DNA from: PALSA-1006 sp964571195
Lineage (GTDB): Bacteria > Pseudomonadota > Gammaproteobacteria > Burkholderiales > Gallionellaceae
Direction: 5' to 3'
Length of the DNA stretch: 64,000 bases
Assembly (NCBI GenBank): GCA_964571195.1
Contig: CAZNAD010000001.1
Location: 1 to 64,000 of the forward strand
Below are positions 26,170 through 35,753 of this stretch, piece by piece. Under the pieces are notes generated by a model, which searched no databases, was not told where the DNA came from, and was given only the letters and a program-made list of their open reading frames with translations. Both the position numbers and the translations under genes were made by a program. Positions within the stretch are counted from its first letter, which is position 1. Each line of letters starts with the position of its first letter.

Positions 26170-29052
26170 TTACTGGCAGGCTTCGCACTCTGGATTGTCG
26201 ATTGAGCAGAATTTTGCCTCTTCGACGACCGGTGATGCGGAAACTTCGCTACTACTGCCGCTCGATACGGCATTCAGGGAACCCGCTCTCGAGGTGGATT
26301 TCTCTGCCGAAGTGGCTCCCAGCGTGCGCAGATAATAGGTGGTCTTCAATCCGCGCAACCATGCCAGTTTATAAGTCTCGTCGAGCTTGCGGCCAGATAC
26401 GCCGGACATGTAGATGTTCAGGGATTGCGCCTGATCGATCCACTTCTGACGACGCGCGGCAGCTTCGATCAGCCATTTTGGTTCGACTTCGAAAGCTGTC
26501 GCATAGAGGCTGCGCAATTCCGCCGGGATGCGGTCTATCTTGGCCAGACTGCCGTCGAAATATTTGAGGTCGGCGATCATCACCTCATCCCACAAGCCCA
26601 GTGCCTTCAAATCCCTCACCAGATGTTCGTTGATGATGGTGAATTCGCCGGACAGATTCGACTTGACGAAGATGTTCTGGTAAGTCGGCTCGATGCTGGC
26701 GGACACGCCGACGATATTCGAGATGGTGGCGGTCGGTGCGATCGCCACACAATTCGAGTTGCGCATCCCGTGTTGTTTGATGCGGGCGCGCAAAGCGTCC
26801 CAGTCCAGTGTAATCGAATCATCCAGCTCGACGTATCCGCCGCGCGAGGTGCGCAATAGTTCGACAGTATCCTGAGGGAGCAAGCCCTTGTCCCACAGAC
26901 TGCCGCGATAACTCGCATAGCGACCGCGCTCTTCAGCCAGTTCGGTGGAGGCGAGGTAGGCGTAATAACACACTGCTTCCATCGAGCGGTCGGCGAACTC
27001 GACTGCGGCGTCGGAGGCGTACGGTACGCGCAATTCATGCAGGGCATCTTGGAAGCCCATGATTCCCATGCCTACCGGGCGATGCTTGAGGTTGGCGTCG
27101 CGCGCTTTTTTGACCGCGTAATAGTTGATGTCGATCACATTATCCAGCATGCGCATCGCGGTGGTGATCGTGCGTTTCAGCTTGTCATGGTCGAGTTGAC
27201 CGAATTTCTCGTGTCCTTGCGGATAGAGATGGGCGGCCAGATTGACTGAACCCAGATTACATACCGCGATCTCCGAATCCGAGGTGTTCAGCGTGATCTC
27301 CGTGCACAGATTGGAGCTGTGCACCACGCCCACATGCTGCTGCGGACTGCGTACGTTGCACGGATCTTTGAAAGTGATCCAGGGATGTCCGGTCTCGAAC
27401 AGCATGGTCAACATCTTGCGCCACAATCCGGCTGCTGCCACCTTGCGGAACAGTTTGAGCTCGCCGCGAGCGGCTTTTTCTTCGTAGGCAAGATAGGCCT
27501 GCTCGAATTCGGCACCGAATTTGTCATGCAGATCCGGGCAGTTGGACGGGCTGAACAGCGTCCACTCGCCACCCTCCATCACACGTTTCATGAACAGGTC
27601 GGGTATCCAATTGGATGTGTTCATGTCGTGGGTGCGGCGACGGTCATCCCCGGTGTTTTTGCGCAATTCGAGGAATTCCTCGATATCGAGATGCCATGTC
27701 TCCAGATAAGCACATACCGCGCCTTTACGCTTGCCGCCCTGATTGACCGCGACGGCGGTGTCGTTGACGACTTTAAGGAAAGGCACGACACCTTGTGATT
27801 TGCCGTTGGTGCCTTTGATGTGGCTGCCCAGAGCGCGCACATTGGTCCAGTCATTGCCTAGGCCGCCGGCGAATTTGGACAACAGCGCATTCTCCTTGAG
27901 TGCTTCATAGATACCGTCGAGATCGTCGGCGACGGTGGTCAGGTAGCAGGAAGACAGTTGTGAACGGCGTGTGCCGGAATTAAACAGGGTGGGTGTCGAG
28001 CTCATGAAGTTGAAGCTGGACAGCAGACGATAGAATTCGATGGCGCGACCTTCGCGATCAACTTCGTTCAGCGCGAGCCCCATCGCGACGCGCATAAAGA
28101 ATGCTTGCGGCAATTCGATGCGCTCGTCCTCGATGTGCAGGAAGTAGCGGTCATATAGTGTTTGCAGGCCGAGATAATCAAATTGCAGGTCGCGGCTCGG
28201 ATCGAGTTCGTTGGCCAAGCGGGTCAGGTCGAATTGCGACAGTTTTTCGTCCAGCAATTCCGCCGCAATCCCGCGTTTGATGAATTTGGGGAAATATTCG
28301 GCGTAACGTGCCGCCATTTCGGCCTGAGGAACCTCTTCGCCGAGGATCTCGCAACGGATATTGTTCAGCAAGAGGCGCGATGTCACAAAGCCATAGGCCG
28401 GGTCCTGTTCGATCAGGGCGCGCGCCGACAGAATGGCGCATTTGCGTACTTCCTCGATAGGAACCCCGTCATAGAGGTCTTTCAGCGTGTGTTTGAGGAT
28501 TTTTTCGGCATCGACCGCATCGCCCAGACCGACGCAAGCAGCCTGTATCTGGCCGGATAGCGCGGCGACATCAAGAGGGCGCAAGACGCCATCTTGTTTG
28601 ACCTGCATCACTGGCTGAGCCGATTCGCTTTCTTTTTTCGCTTTGGCGCGCTCACGGGTGCGCTGTTCACGATAGAGGACATAAGAGCGGGCAACATCAT
28701 GCTCGCCAGAGCGCATCAAAGAGAGCTCGACCTGATCTTGAATATCTTCAATATGGAAGGTGCCGCCGTGCGGCTGGCGGCGCATCAGCGCATTGACGAC
28801 ACCGGCAGTCAATTGTTCGACTAGTTCGCGCACTCGTGCGGATGCCGCGCCCTGCCCGCCGTTGACCGCAAGAAAGGCCTTGGTCATCGCGATCGAAATC
28901 TTGCTGGGTTCAAATGAAACAACCGAGCCGTTGCGGCGAATGATCTTGTATTGATCAAGAGGCAGGTTGCTGCTGGATGAAACGGAAGAATCGGAATCTT
29001 GGCGCGGAGGCATGGAGAAAGACGGCGAAACACTCTCTGAAGCAAGCAACAT
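26170..29052 (-). CDS. nrdA: Ribonucleoside-diphosphate reductase alpha subunit
   Basis: The 960-residue catalytic subunit. An N-terminal ATP cone (about 33-135, YKIIRRNGSVVSFEPSKI) is followed by a second, less regular cone-like segment (about 150-235). The barrel shows the first redox Cys (SQLSSCYL), the active-site NLCTEITLN, the second redox Cys (AVCNLGS), the radical-transfer Tyr pair (TTYYLRTLGA) and a C-terminal C..C (NPECEACQ) for thioredoxin-type re-reduction. It is longer than E. coli NrdA (761 residues) because of the extra N-terminal regulatory material, a form common in betaproteobacteria. AGGGGAG lies just before the ATG. Confidence 0.96.
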   Translation of the reverse strand: MLLASESVSPSFSMPPRQDSDSSVSSSSNLPLDQYKIIRRNGSVVSFEPSKISIAMTKAFLAVNGGQGAASARVRELVEQLTAGVVNALMRRQPHGGTFHIEDIQDQVELSLMRSGEHDVARSYVLYREQRTRERAKAKKESESAQPVMQVKQDGVLRPLDVAALSGQIQAACVGLGDAVDAEKILKHTLKDLYDGVPIEEVRKCAILSARALIEQDPAYGFVTSRLLLNNIRCEILGEEVPQAEMAARYAEYFPKFIKRGIAAELLDEKLSQFDLTRLANELDPSRDLQFDYLGLQTLYDRYFLHIEDERIELPQAFFMRVAMGLALNEVDREGRAIEFYRLLSSFNFMSSTPTLFNSGTRRSQLSSCYLTTVADDLDGIYEALKENALLSKFAGGLGNDWTNVRALGSHIKGTNGKSQGVVPFLKVVNDTAVAVNQGGKRKGAVCAYLETWHLDIEEFLELRKNTGDDRRRTHDMNTSNWIPDLFMKRVMEGGEWTLFSPSNCPDLHDKFGAEFEQAYLAYEEKAARGELKLFRKVAAAGLWRKMLTMLFETGHPWITFKDPCNVRSPQQHVGVVHSSNLCTEITLNTSDSEIAVCNLGSVNLAAHLYPQGHEKFGQLDHDKLKRTITTAMRMLDNVIDINYYAVKKARDANLKHRPVGMGIMGFQDALHELRVPYASDAAVEFADRSMEAVCYYAYLASTELAEERGRYASYRGSLWDKGLLPQDTVELLRTSRGGYVELDDSITLDWDALRARIKQHGMRNSNCVAIAPTATISNIVGVSASIEPTYQNIFVKSNLSGEFTIINEHLVRDLKALGLWDEVMIADLKYFDGSLAKIDRIPAELRSLYATAFEVEPKWLIEAAARRQKWIDQAQSLNIYMSGVSGRKLDETYKLAWLRGLKTTYYLRTLGATSAEKSTSRAGSLNAVSSGSSSEVSASPVVEEAKFCSIDNPECEACQ

Positions 29053-29116
29053 ACAACTCCCCTTTAAATACCCGTGCTTTTTGGTGTATTACCCAAAAGC
29101 GTTTTTTAACTAAAAA

Positions 29117-29132
29117 CCACTACATCTAGTGG
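29117..29132. promoter_or_regulatory. Candidate NrdR box upstream of nrdA
   Basis: CCACTACATCTAGTGG matches the NrdR consensus ACACWATATATWGTGT in both half-sites (CACTA and TAGTG). It lies 65 bases upstream of nrdA. NrdR normally binds two boxes; an inverted repeat TTTTGG-N8-CCAAAA at 29080-29099 lies about where a second would be, but does not match the consensus. Confidence 0.5.
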
Positions 29133-29236
29133 TCCACCCTTAAATTTTCGCTAATTCTAGTGCATGGCTGGATTTATGCAAGCGGAATTTTGGTCTAGAT
29201 AATTGTCGTGCCGGGAGAAGCTTGCTCGGGGGAATT

Positions 29237-29770
29237 TCAGAGCGAATCCAGGTATCGTTGCCAGTCGAAACAGGGGCCCGGATCGGTCTTTCTTTGCGGG
29301 GCGATGTCGGCATGCCCGACGATGTTGCGGAGGGGAAAGGCGTTTTTCAAGCGTTTGCTCAGATAGGACAGGCGGCGGTACTGGAGTTCGGTGAACGGGA
29401 TAAAGTCACTTCCTTCGAGTTCGATACCGATCGAGAAATCGTTACAGCGTTCGCGGCCCTGCCAAACTGACACGCCCGCATGCCAGGCTCGCTGATGGCA
29501 GGAGACATATTGTACGATTTCCCCTGTGCGGCGGATGAGGAAGTGGGCCGATACCCGGACTCCGCGCAACTGTTCGTAATAGGGATGGGCAGCGTGAGGC
29601 AGGGTGTTGGTAAACAACTGGTCTATGCCCGGTCCGCCGAACTGGTCCGGCGGCAGACTGATATTGTGGATGACTAATAAGTTGATCCGGGTATGGGAGG
29701 GACGTTTATCGCGGTTTGGGGAGGCGAGGCGGCGGACGCCGCTGAACCAGCCTTGTTTATCAAGCTTCAC
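29237..29770 (-). CDS. ampD: 1,6-anhydro-N-acetylmuramyl-L-alanine amidase AmpD
   Basis: A cytoplasmic zinc amidase that cuts the stem peptide from anhydromuropeptides during cell-wall recycling. At 177 residues it has normal AmpD length. Zinc ligands and catalytic residues are visible: His35 in LLVIHNISLP, CHQRAWHAG, and GHADIAPQRKTDPGPCFDW. There is no signal peptide. The start overlaps the pilR stop by four bases (ATGA), so it is the last gene of a pilS-pilR-ampD transcript. AmpD beside pilSR is seen in other betaproteobacteria. Confidence 0.96.
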   Translation of the reverse strand: MKLDKQGWFSGVRRLASPNRDKRPSHTRINLLVIHNISLPPDQFGGPGIDQLFTNTLPHAAHPYYEQLRGVRVSAHFLIRRTGEIVQYVSCHQRAWHAGVSVWQGRERCNDFSIGIELEGSDFIPFTELQYRRLSYLSKRLKNAFPLRNIVGHADIAPQRKTDPGPCFDWQRYLDSL

Positions 29771-31146
29771 TCCGCATTCTCCTTGTCGGTGATCGACAGG
29801 CGTTCCATGCGATAACGCAATGCACGGAAGGTCACGCCGAGTATCTTGGCTGCCGCAGTGCGATTGAAGCCGGTCTGTCCGAGCGCTTCCAGTATCGCCG
29901 AGCGCTCGACCCGGTCCAGATAATCGGTGAGCGGATATTTCCCGGAAGCTATGGTTTCCTGCGAGCCTTTGCTCGGTTCTGCGGGGAGTAGTTGCAGATC
30001 GTCCGGTGTGATGAGGTCTCCGGCATGCAAGGCAATCGCCCGCTCGATGATGTTTTCCAATTCGCGCACGTTACCGGGGAAATCATATTGCGAAAGCGCT
30101 TGCAGCGCTTCGGCGGAGAACTTGATTGTGCCGCTATCGCCGCTCAGCCGGGCCAGCAGTTGTTGGGCAATCGTGCCGATGTCGTCACGCATGTCGCGTA
30201 ACGATGGCATCTGTAACGAGATCACATTCAGCCGGTAATAGAGATCCTGCCGGAAGCTTCCTTGGCGTACCCGCTCTGCCAGATTGTGGTGTGTCGCGCT
30301 GATGATGCGAACATCAACAGTTTCCTCTTCGGTGGCACCCACTTTGCGCACTTTCTTTTCCTGTATCGCGCGCAACAGCTTGACTTGCATGTTCAACGGC
30401 AGATCGGCCACTTCATCCAGCAGTAGAGTGCCGCCGTTAGCGGCCTGGAAGAATCCGTCCCGATCCTTGTCTGCGCCTGTGAACGCGCCTTTGCGATAAC
30501 CGAAAAACTCGCTTTCCATCAGCGTTTCCGGGATGGCGCCGCAATTCACCGCAATCAAGGGGTGGTCGTGCCGCGAACTCTTTTCCACAATCAGGCGCGC
30601 TGCCAGCTCCTTGCCGCTGCCGGATTCTCCGCTGATATGGATGGGTGCCTGGCTGCGAGCCACGCGATCAATCAGGTCGCGCGCGCGCTGCATTGCGGCC
30701 GATTTTCCGAGCAGTGACCGTTCCGTGGTCTCCTGAGTATCGAGCGAACGGGGTAGTCTGAGTGCGGATTTGACTAGGGTGCGCAACTGATCCAGTGCGA
30801 CCGGTTTGGACAGATAATCGAAAGCGCCCGCCTTGAGTGCGGTCACCGCGTTTTCTGTGTTGCCGTGGGCGGTGATTACGGCAACCGGTACGTCAAGGTT
30901 ATGCTCGGCGATGTGGTGTAATATGCTCAATCCGTCGCCATCGGGCATGCGCATATCGGTCAGACAAAGATCGAAACGTGTTGTGTCCAGATGTTTGCGG
31001 GCATCGCTGACGTTGCTGGCACGTTCGACCTCCAGCCCCATACGTACCAGCGCAAGTTCGAGTAGTTCCAGAATATCCGGCTCGTCGTCGACCAGAAGTA
31101 CACGGGGAAGGCGGTTTGTTTTGCTGCGGCTGTCAGGAGGTTGCAT
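29767..31146 (-). CDS. pilR: Sigma-54 response regulator PilR
   Basis: A 459-residue NtrC-type activator. The receiver (about 14-128) has the phospho-acceptor in LTDMRMPDGDG. The AAA+ domain (about 150-380) has GESGSGKE, the sigma-54 contact loop GAFTGA and GGTLLLDEV. The C-terminal Fis-type helix-turn-helix (NRTAAAKILGVTFRALRYRM) binds DNA. It overlaps pilS by 14 bases. The pairing with a six-helix PilS identifies it as PilR, which activates the major pilin promoter. The pilin target is not adjacent; the minor pilins in this window have their own regulator next to them. Confidence 0.95.
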   Translation of the reverse strand: MQPPDSRSKTNRLPRVLLVDDEPDILELLELALVRMGLEVERASNVSDARKHLDTTRFDLCLTDMRMPDGDGLSILHHIAEHNLDVPVAVITAHGNTENAVTALKAGAFDYLSKPVALDQLRTLVKSALRLPRSLDTQETTERSLLGKSAAMQRARDLIDRVARSQAPIHISGESGSGKELAARLIVEKSSRHDHPLIAVNCGAIPETLMESEFFGYRKGAFTGADKDRDGFFQAANGGTLLLDEVADLPLNMQVKLLRAIQEKKVRKVGATEEETVDVRIISATHHNLAERVRQGSFRQDLYYRLNVISLQMPSLRDMRDDIGTIAQQLLARLSGDSGTIKFSAEALQALSQYDFPGNVRELENIIERAIALHAGDLITPDDLQLLPAEPSKGSQETIASGKYPLTDYLDRVERSAILEALGQTGFNRTAAAKILGVTFRALRYRMERLSITDKENAE

Positions 31147-32731
31147 GATGTACTCCGAAGGTGATGCGGAAACAGGCTCCCCTTGTTACTTCCGGGCGCA
31201 GTTCCAGAATCGCACCGTTGGCATCACATAGTTCTCGCGCGATATAGAGTCCCAATCCCGTCCCTCCTGCGGCTGTGGTGAAGAAAGGTTCAAACAGTTT
31301 TTGTGCCGTTTCGGCATCGATGCCGGGGCCGTCATCCCGTATCTCAAGGATCACCCGATTGTCGGCAGCAAGACGGGCTTCCAGTTCTATGCTGCCAGAT
31401 TTGTTCTGGCTGTAACGCAGCGCGTTGTGGCACAGGTTCCACAATATCTGGTCTAGATGTCCCCGGTCAAAATTGATCAGACACGTGGCAGGCAGCGCCA
31501 CATTTATGGTTGCGGGCGGCAAGCGTTTTGTCTGGCACAGCTCATCGATGAACCTCGGAAGATATTGTGCCAGATCGAGCGCTTCGGATTTTGCACGGTC
31601 ACGCCGGTTCAACTGCATCACATCTTGCACGATGCGGTTCAAGCGGGCGGTATTGTCGAGGATGATCTGGGAGAGTCGTTGTTGCGCCGGGTCTTGCAGA
31701 TTCTCCATCAGCAATTCAGTGGCGTAGCTGATGGAGGACAAAGGGTTGCGGACTTCGTGGGCGATATTGGCAGTGAGCCGTCCCAGCGCGGCCAGCTTGA
31801 CCTGCTGAGCCTGTTCCTGCACACGTTGCAGATCTTCAAGCACGATGACTGCGCCCCAGAAACCTTCCCGCTGTACGGGCAGGAAACGGACACGTACCGG
31901 ACGGTTGGTTCCGGGCAGACGCAGAACCTCCTGTCCCAGCGCCTTGTTTTGCCGCCAGGCGGCGAACAATGCGCTCAGCAAGGGCGAACAATCTTCCAGC
32001 ATGTTTATGCCACCGTGCGAGAAGGGATGCCCCAGCAGTCTTTCGGCGCTGGGATTGGACTGTCTGACCGCGCCGCGTTCGTCCACTACCAGCACGCCAT
32101 CGGGCATATCCTGAATCATCAGCCGATTGGCCTCGGCCATGTTCGATAGATCAATTCCCCGGCTAAAAGCCAGCTTCTCGCTGGCAATGGCATACTTTGA
32201 CAGGGAGTGGGACAGCCAGGCCACCGCGAAATAAGAGGCACTCAGTATCCCGGTCTGCAGGAACTGAGCAATCATCGCCTCGTGTGTCAGGACGGAATAA
32301 GCGTGTTCCAGCAAAATGGCGATACTGGCGAGCGCGGCATAAAACAGTGTGATACGCCCCCGGCTGATCAAGCCTGCCGCTGCCAGAGAAACCAACAACA
32401 ACATGCCAAGATTGCTTTGGATCCCGCCGCTGAAATAGCTCAACGTCGCGATCACCACGATGTCTGTGCCGACCTGGAACGCCAGCTGCAACGGGAAGTC
32501 GGGAGATTTTCTCCAGATACCGATCAGAGAGGCCAGCGCGAGCAGGATGTAGATGAGGCAGATGCGGAAAATCCAGGTCTGCTCGAAGGAGTTCAGCGAC
32601 AGCGCCTCGTCGAATGTGACGGCAAGAACAATCAATAACCCGCCAAGGATCAGACGATAGAAGCCGAAGAAGTTCAGCGACCTCCACAGGTCTTCTTCGG
32701 CCAAAGGTGTTGCAGTCTGCCGCTTGTTCAA
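31133..32731 (-). CDS. pilS: Sensor histidine kinase PilS
   Basis: A 532-residue membrane kinase for PilR. Six hydrophobic helices fill about 20-185, which is the PilS hallmark. A PAS domain (about 205-300) follows. Then come HisKA with the phospho-acceptor His in NIAHEVRNPLSSISYATELL and a HATPase domain (LWNLCHNALRYS, RDDGPGID, GTGLGLYIAREL). PilS senses pilin levels in the membrane in Pseudomonas. It overlaps pilR and lies 34 bases past the small PP0621-like gene. Confidence 0.95.
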   Translation of the reverse strand: MNKRQTATPLAEEDLWRSLNFFGFYRLILGGLLIVLAVTFDEALSLNSFEQTWIFRICLIYILLALASLIGIWRKSPDFPLQLAFQVGTDIVVIATLSYFSGGIQSNLGMLLLVSLAAAGLISRGRITLFYAALASIAILLEHAYSVLTHEAMIAQFLQTGILSASYFAVAWLSHSLSKYAIASEKLAFSRGIDLSNMAEANRLMIQDMPDGVLVVDERGAVRQSNPSAERLLGHPFSHGGINMLEDCSPLLSALFAAWRQNKALGQEVLRLPGTNRPVRVRFLPVQREGFWGAVIVLEDLQRVQEQAQQVKLAALGRLTANIAHEVRNPLSSISYATELLMENLQDPAQQRLSQIILDNTARLNRIVQDVMQLNRRDRAKSEALDLAQYLPRFIDELCQTKRLPPATINVALPATCLINFDRGHLDQILWNLCHNALRYSQNKSGSIELEARLAADNRVILEIRDDGPGIDAETAQKLFEPFFTTAAGGTGLGLYIARELCDANGAILELRPEVTRGACFRITFGVHHATS

Positions 32732-32765
32732 AGGATTAAGGTGGTGTGGCTAGTTGGTACGGGGA

Positions 32766-32987
32766 TCATTCGCGGTGTTCGGCATATTCGCGCCGATGCG
32801 CTTCGCAGCAGAAATGTTTTCCGTCGGCCGAAATGGCTCCGCTTTGGGGCAGATGTACGCCGCAGCGGGCGCATTGCACCATTGCTTCGGAGGGCGGCTG
32901 CTCCTCTTTGGGCGCTTGTTTAAGGTAGGACCTCAGTAGCCAATAGGCCACGGCGATCACGATCACTAAAAGGATCAAACGACTCAT
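32766..32987 (-). CDS. Small PP0621-type protein, membrane helix plus CxxC
   Basis: A 73-residue protein with one N-terminal helix (LILLVIVIAVAYWLL) and a soluble part with CARCGVHLP and HFCCEAHRREYA, a likely zinc ribbon. It matches the widely conserved, uncharacterised PP0621 family, commonly found upstream of pilS. GGAG lies about nine bases before the ATG. Function unknown; position suggests a link with the pil regulatory genes. Confidence 0.85.
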   Translation of the reverse strand: MSRLILLVIVIAVAYWLLRSYLKQAPKEEQPPSEAMVQCARCGVHLPQSGAISADGKHFCCEAHRREYAEHRE

Positions 32988-33124
32988 CGCACTATACTCC
33001 GCAACGCCCGAGGGCGATTAATGACAATTCCGACAGCAGGAATCCCCTGTTCCGCGACATTGTAGGTTGGTTTGTCATTGGCGTCACGGGACATCCATTA
33101 GGGGGGAAGGGGCTAGTCCCCAGA

Positions 33125-33164
33125 CAAACGGTCTATATATTGCAAAAAATATATAGACCGTTTG
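33125..33164. repeat. Perfect inverted repeat, 17-bp arms, 6-base loop
   Basis: CAAACGGTCTATATATT (33125-33141), loop GCAAAA, then the exact reverse complement to 33164. It is unlike the other repeats in the window. Its length and AT-rich centre fit an operator, a cruciform site or the end of a small element. Confidence 0.8.
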
Positions 33165-33260
33165 GCATATATGCAGCTGTCAAACTGCTCCGTACAATCC
33201 GCTCCGAGTGTCAGAGCTCCGAGTTTTCACAACTCGTTCTTTCTTACTCTCCTCCTATTC

Positions 33261-33290
33261 CGGGCAATCGCAAGATTGCCCGTTTTTTTT
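33261..33290 (+). terminator. Rho-independent terminator facing plus strand
   Basis: CGGGCAATC (33261-33269), loop GCAA, GATTGCCCG (33274-33282), then T8 and a G-run. No plus-strand gene ends here, so it may end an unannotated small RNA starting near the 17-bp repeat. On the minus strand the A-run precedes the stem, so it would serve argH poorly. Confidence 0.75.
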
Positions 33291-33303
33291 GGGGGGGGGA
33301 AAT

Positions 33304-34689
33304 TCAGGACAGGGATTTGCGTGCCCGCGCAATCGCCGCAGCGACTTGTTGCGGTGCGGTGCCGCCAGTGTGGTCGCGGGCGGCTAGCGAACCTTCCAGA
33401 GTGAGGGCGGCGTAGATATCATCCGAGATAAGGTTGGAGAATTGTTGCAATTCCTCCAGTTTCAGCTCGCTCAGATCGCATCCGCGCTCGACGGCAAAAC
33501 GCACGGCCAAGGCGACCGCTTCGTGTGCATCGCGGAACGGCAGCCCTTTCTTCACCAGATAGTCGGCCAGATCGGTGGCCGTGGCGTAACCTTGCAACGC
33601 CGCACGGCGCATGGCATCCGGCTTCACGGTGATACCGCCCATCATGTCGGCGTAGATGCGCAAGGTCTGGGTCAGCGTATCCACCGTGTCGAACAGCGGC
33701 TCTTTATCTTCCTGATTGTCTTTGTTGTAGGCCAGTGGCTGGCCTTTCATCAGGGTCAGCAGGGCAACCAGATTGCCGTTCACCCGCCCGGTTTTGCCGC
33801 GCACCAATTCAGGGACATCGGGATTTTTTTTCTGCGGCATGATGCTGGAGCCGGTGCAGAAGCGGTCGGCGATGTCGATGAAGCCGAAGCGCGGGCTCAT
33901 CCACAAAATCAGCTCTTCCGACAGGCGCGACAGGTGGGTCATGATAAGTGACCCGACCGCGCAAAATTCAATCGCGAAATCGCGGTCGGATACCGCATCC
34001 AGCGAGTTCTCGCACACGCCGTCAAAACCCAGCAGCTCGGCCACATATTCGCGCTTGATCGGATAGCTGGTGCCCGCTAACGCTGCCGCGCCTAAAGGCA
34101 GGCGGTTCACCCGTTTGCGGCAATCGGCCAGCCGTTCCGCATCGCGCTTAAGCATTTCGAAGTATGCCATCAGATGATGGGCGAAACTCACCGGCTGCGC
34201 CACCTGCAAATGGGTGAAGCCGGGCATGATGGTATGTGTATGATGTTGCGCAATATCGAGCAGGGCGGTCTGCAATGCCCGCACCAGCATAAGTAGTTCG
34301 TCGATGGCATGGCGCAGGTAGAGGCGCACATCGGTTGCCACCTGGTCATTGCGGGAACGGCCAGTGTGCAGGCGCTTACCCGCGTCACCCACCAGCGCAG
34401 TCAGGCGCTTCTCGATATTGAGATGAACGTCTTCGAGGTCGAGCCGCCATTCGAAATCTCCGCACAACACTTCGTTCTCGATCTGAGCCATGCCGCGCTG
34501 GATGTCTTTGAGATCCTGCATGCTGATGATGGAACAGGATGCAAGCATCTGGGCGTGTGCGAGCGAACCCTGAATATCGAACAAAGCCAAGCGTTTGTCG
34601 AAGTCCACCGAAGCGGTATAACGCTTCACCAATTCGGCTACGGGTTCATTGAATCTGCCCGACCAGGCTTGTTTGTCTTGCATCGTCAT
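33304..34689 (-). CDS. argH: Argininosuccinate lyase
   Basis: The last step of arginine synthesis: argininosuccinate to arginine and fumarate. The 461-residue protein is normal for the family. Signature segments are TGRSRNDQVATDVRLYLR, the His-containing GFTHLQVAQPVSFAHHL and the flexible catalytic loop GSSIMPQKKNPDVPEL. It is divergent from algZ, with 38 bases between the starts, which is the arrangement known from Pseudomonas (argH-algZ-algR-hemC). Confidence 0.97.
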   Translation of the reverse strand: MTMQDKQAWSGRFNEPVAELVKRYTASVDFDKRLALFDIQGSLAHAQMLASCSIISMQDLKDIQRGMAQIENEVLCGDFEWRLDLEDVHLNIEKRLTALVGDAGKRLHTGRSRNDQVATDVRLYLRHAIDELLMLVRALQTALLDIAQHHTHTIMPGFTHLQVAQPVSFAHHLMAYFEMLKRDAERLADCRKRVNRLPLGAAALAGTSYPIKREYVAELLGFDGVCENSLDAVSDRDFAIEFCAVGSLIMTHLSRLSEELILWMSPRFGFIDIADRFCTGSSIMPQKKNPDVPELVRGKTGRVNGNLVALLTLMKGQPLAYNKDNQEDKEPLFDTVDTLTQTLRIYADMMGGITVKPDAMRRAALQGYATATDLADYLVKKGLPFRDAHEAVALAVRFAVERGCDLSELKLEELQQFSNLISDDIYAALTLEGSLAARDHTGGTAPQQVAAAIARARKSLS

Positions 34690-34727
34690 CGTCTCTTGTC
34701 CAAAATGTTCGGCACAGAGGAGTCCCC

Positions 34728-35753
34728 ATGCCAGAGTCGCGAAGTATAAATCAAAACCCTATGCCGGACGTGCTGCCGAACTTCCGCAATCTCGGCATCG
34801 TGTTGCGCATCATGCTGATCACAAACGGTTTCGGTGTTCTTGTTGCACTTGCTCAGGCCGATGCTCTGGCGGATATCTGGCCGCGCATGCTGCACGGCTC
34901 GGCGTTTCTGCAACCGGTACTATTGTCCAGTTTGTTGTTCTTGTACGCGACCAGCGGCCAGCTTGCCCGCATGGTTTATGCGCGGGGTGTGGGCGCGGTT
35001 CTGGTGATGGTGGCTGTATTGGCGTGGATCACGGCGAAGTTCGGCGGTGAATTATTCGGATTCGCGGATGAGTTTGATCTGTGGCGGCGCATCCTGTTGA
35101 GTGTGTTTGCCGCGATGTTCGTGCTCGCTTATTTTCGTTTGCGCGCGCAATCGCTTTCTCCGGCGATATCCGGCGCGCGCTTGCAGGCCTTGCAAACGCG
35201 AATTCGCCCTCATTTCCTGTTCAACAGCATCAATGCCGTACTCGGTATCGTGCGCAGTGAACCGAAGCGGGCCGAAGCTGCCCTCGAAGACATGGCCGAC
35301 CTGTTTCGTATGGCGATGAGTGACAATCGCGAGCTGGTAAAGCTGCAACAGGAGGTCGAGCTGTCGCGCCGTTATCTGGCACTGGAACAATTGCGCCTGG
35401 GCGAGCGGCTCAAAGTGGATTGGCAGATACCAGATATGCCCGGCGATGCACTCATCCCCCCTTTGATGTTACAACCCTTGTTGGAGAATGCGGTTTATCA
35501 CGGTATCGAGCCCATGCAGGAGGGGGGCGAGATTGTCATTCACATCTACCGTAGCGGTAAGGAGCTGCATCTGGATGTGCGCAATCCCTGTCGGGTGCAA
35601 GGGGAGCACCACAACGGCAACAAGATGGCGCTGCTGAATATCCGTGAGCGCCTTGCGTTACAGTTCGATCTTGAGGCGAAATACAGTGTCGAGACCGGCG
35701 CGGGGTATTATCGCGTCCATATAATGATCCCCTACATCAAGGAGTCCGCATGA
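34728..35753 (+). CDS. algZ: LytS/AlgZ-type sensor histidine kinase
   Basis: A 341-residue membrane kinase with four or more helices in the first 135 residues. A His_kinase-type domain follows, with the phospho-acceptor in IRPHFLFNSINAVLGIV, and a degenerate ATPase domain (PPLMLQPLLENAVYHG). This is the AlgZ (FimS) architecture, which lacks the standard HisKA motifs. GAGGAG lies seven bases before the ATG. The stop overlaps the algR start by four bases. In Pseudomonas, FimS/AlgR controls twitching through the minor pilin operon, which is the next operon here. Confidence 0.92.
   Translation: MPESRSINQNPMPDVLPNFRNLGIVLRIMLITNGFGVLVALAQADALADIWPRMLHGSAFLQPVLLSSLLFLYATSGQLARMVYARGVGAVLVMVAVLAWITAKFGGELFGFADEFDLWRRILLSVFAAMFVLAYFRLRAQSLSPAISGARLQALQTRIRPHFLFNSINAVLGIVRSEPKRAEAALEDMADLFRMAMSDNRELVKLQQEVELSRRYLALEQLRLGERLKVDWQIPDMPGDALIPPLMLQPLLENAVYHGIEPMQEGGEIVIHIYRSGKELHLDVRNPCRVQGEHHNGNKMALLNIRERLALQFDLEAKYSVETGAGYYRVHIMIPYIKESA

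Larger units (their letters stand above)
32988..33303. other. 316-base gap with a long inverted repeat and an orphan plus-strand terminator
   Basis: No protein gene is supported. It contains GGGGCTAGTCCCC near 33109, a 17-bp inverted repeat at 33125-33164 and a terminator at 33261-33290 that faces the plus strand although both neighbouring genes run on the minus strand. Confidence 0.7.
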
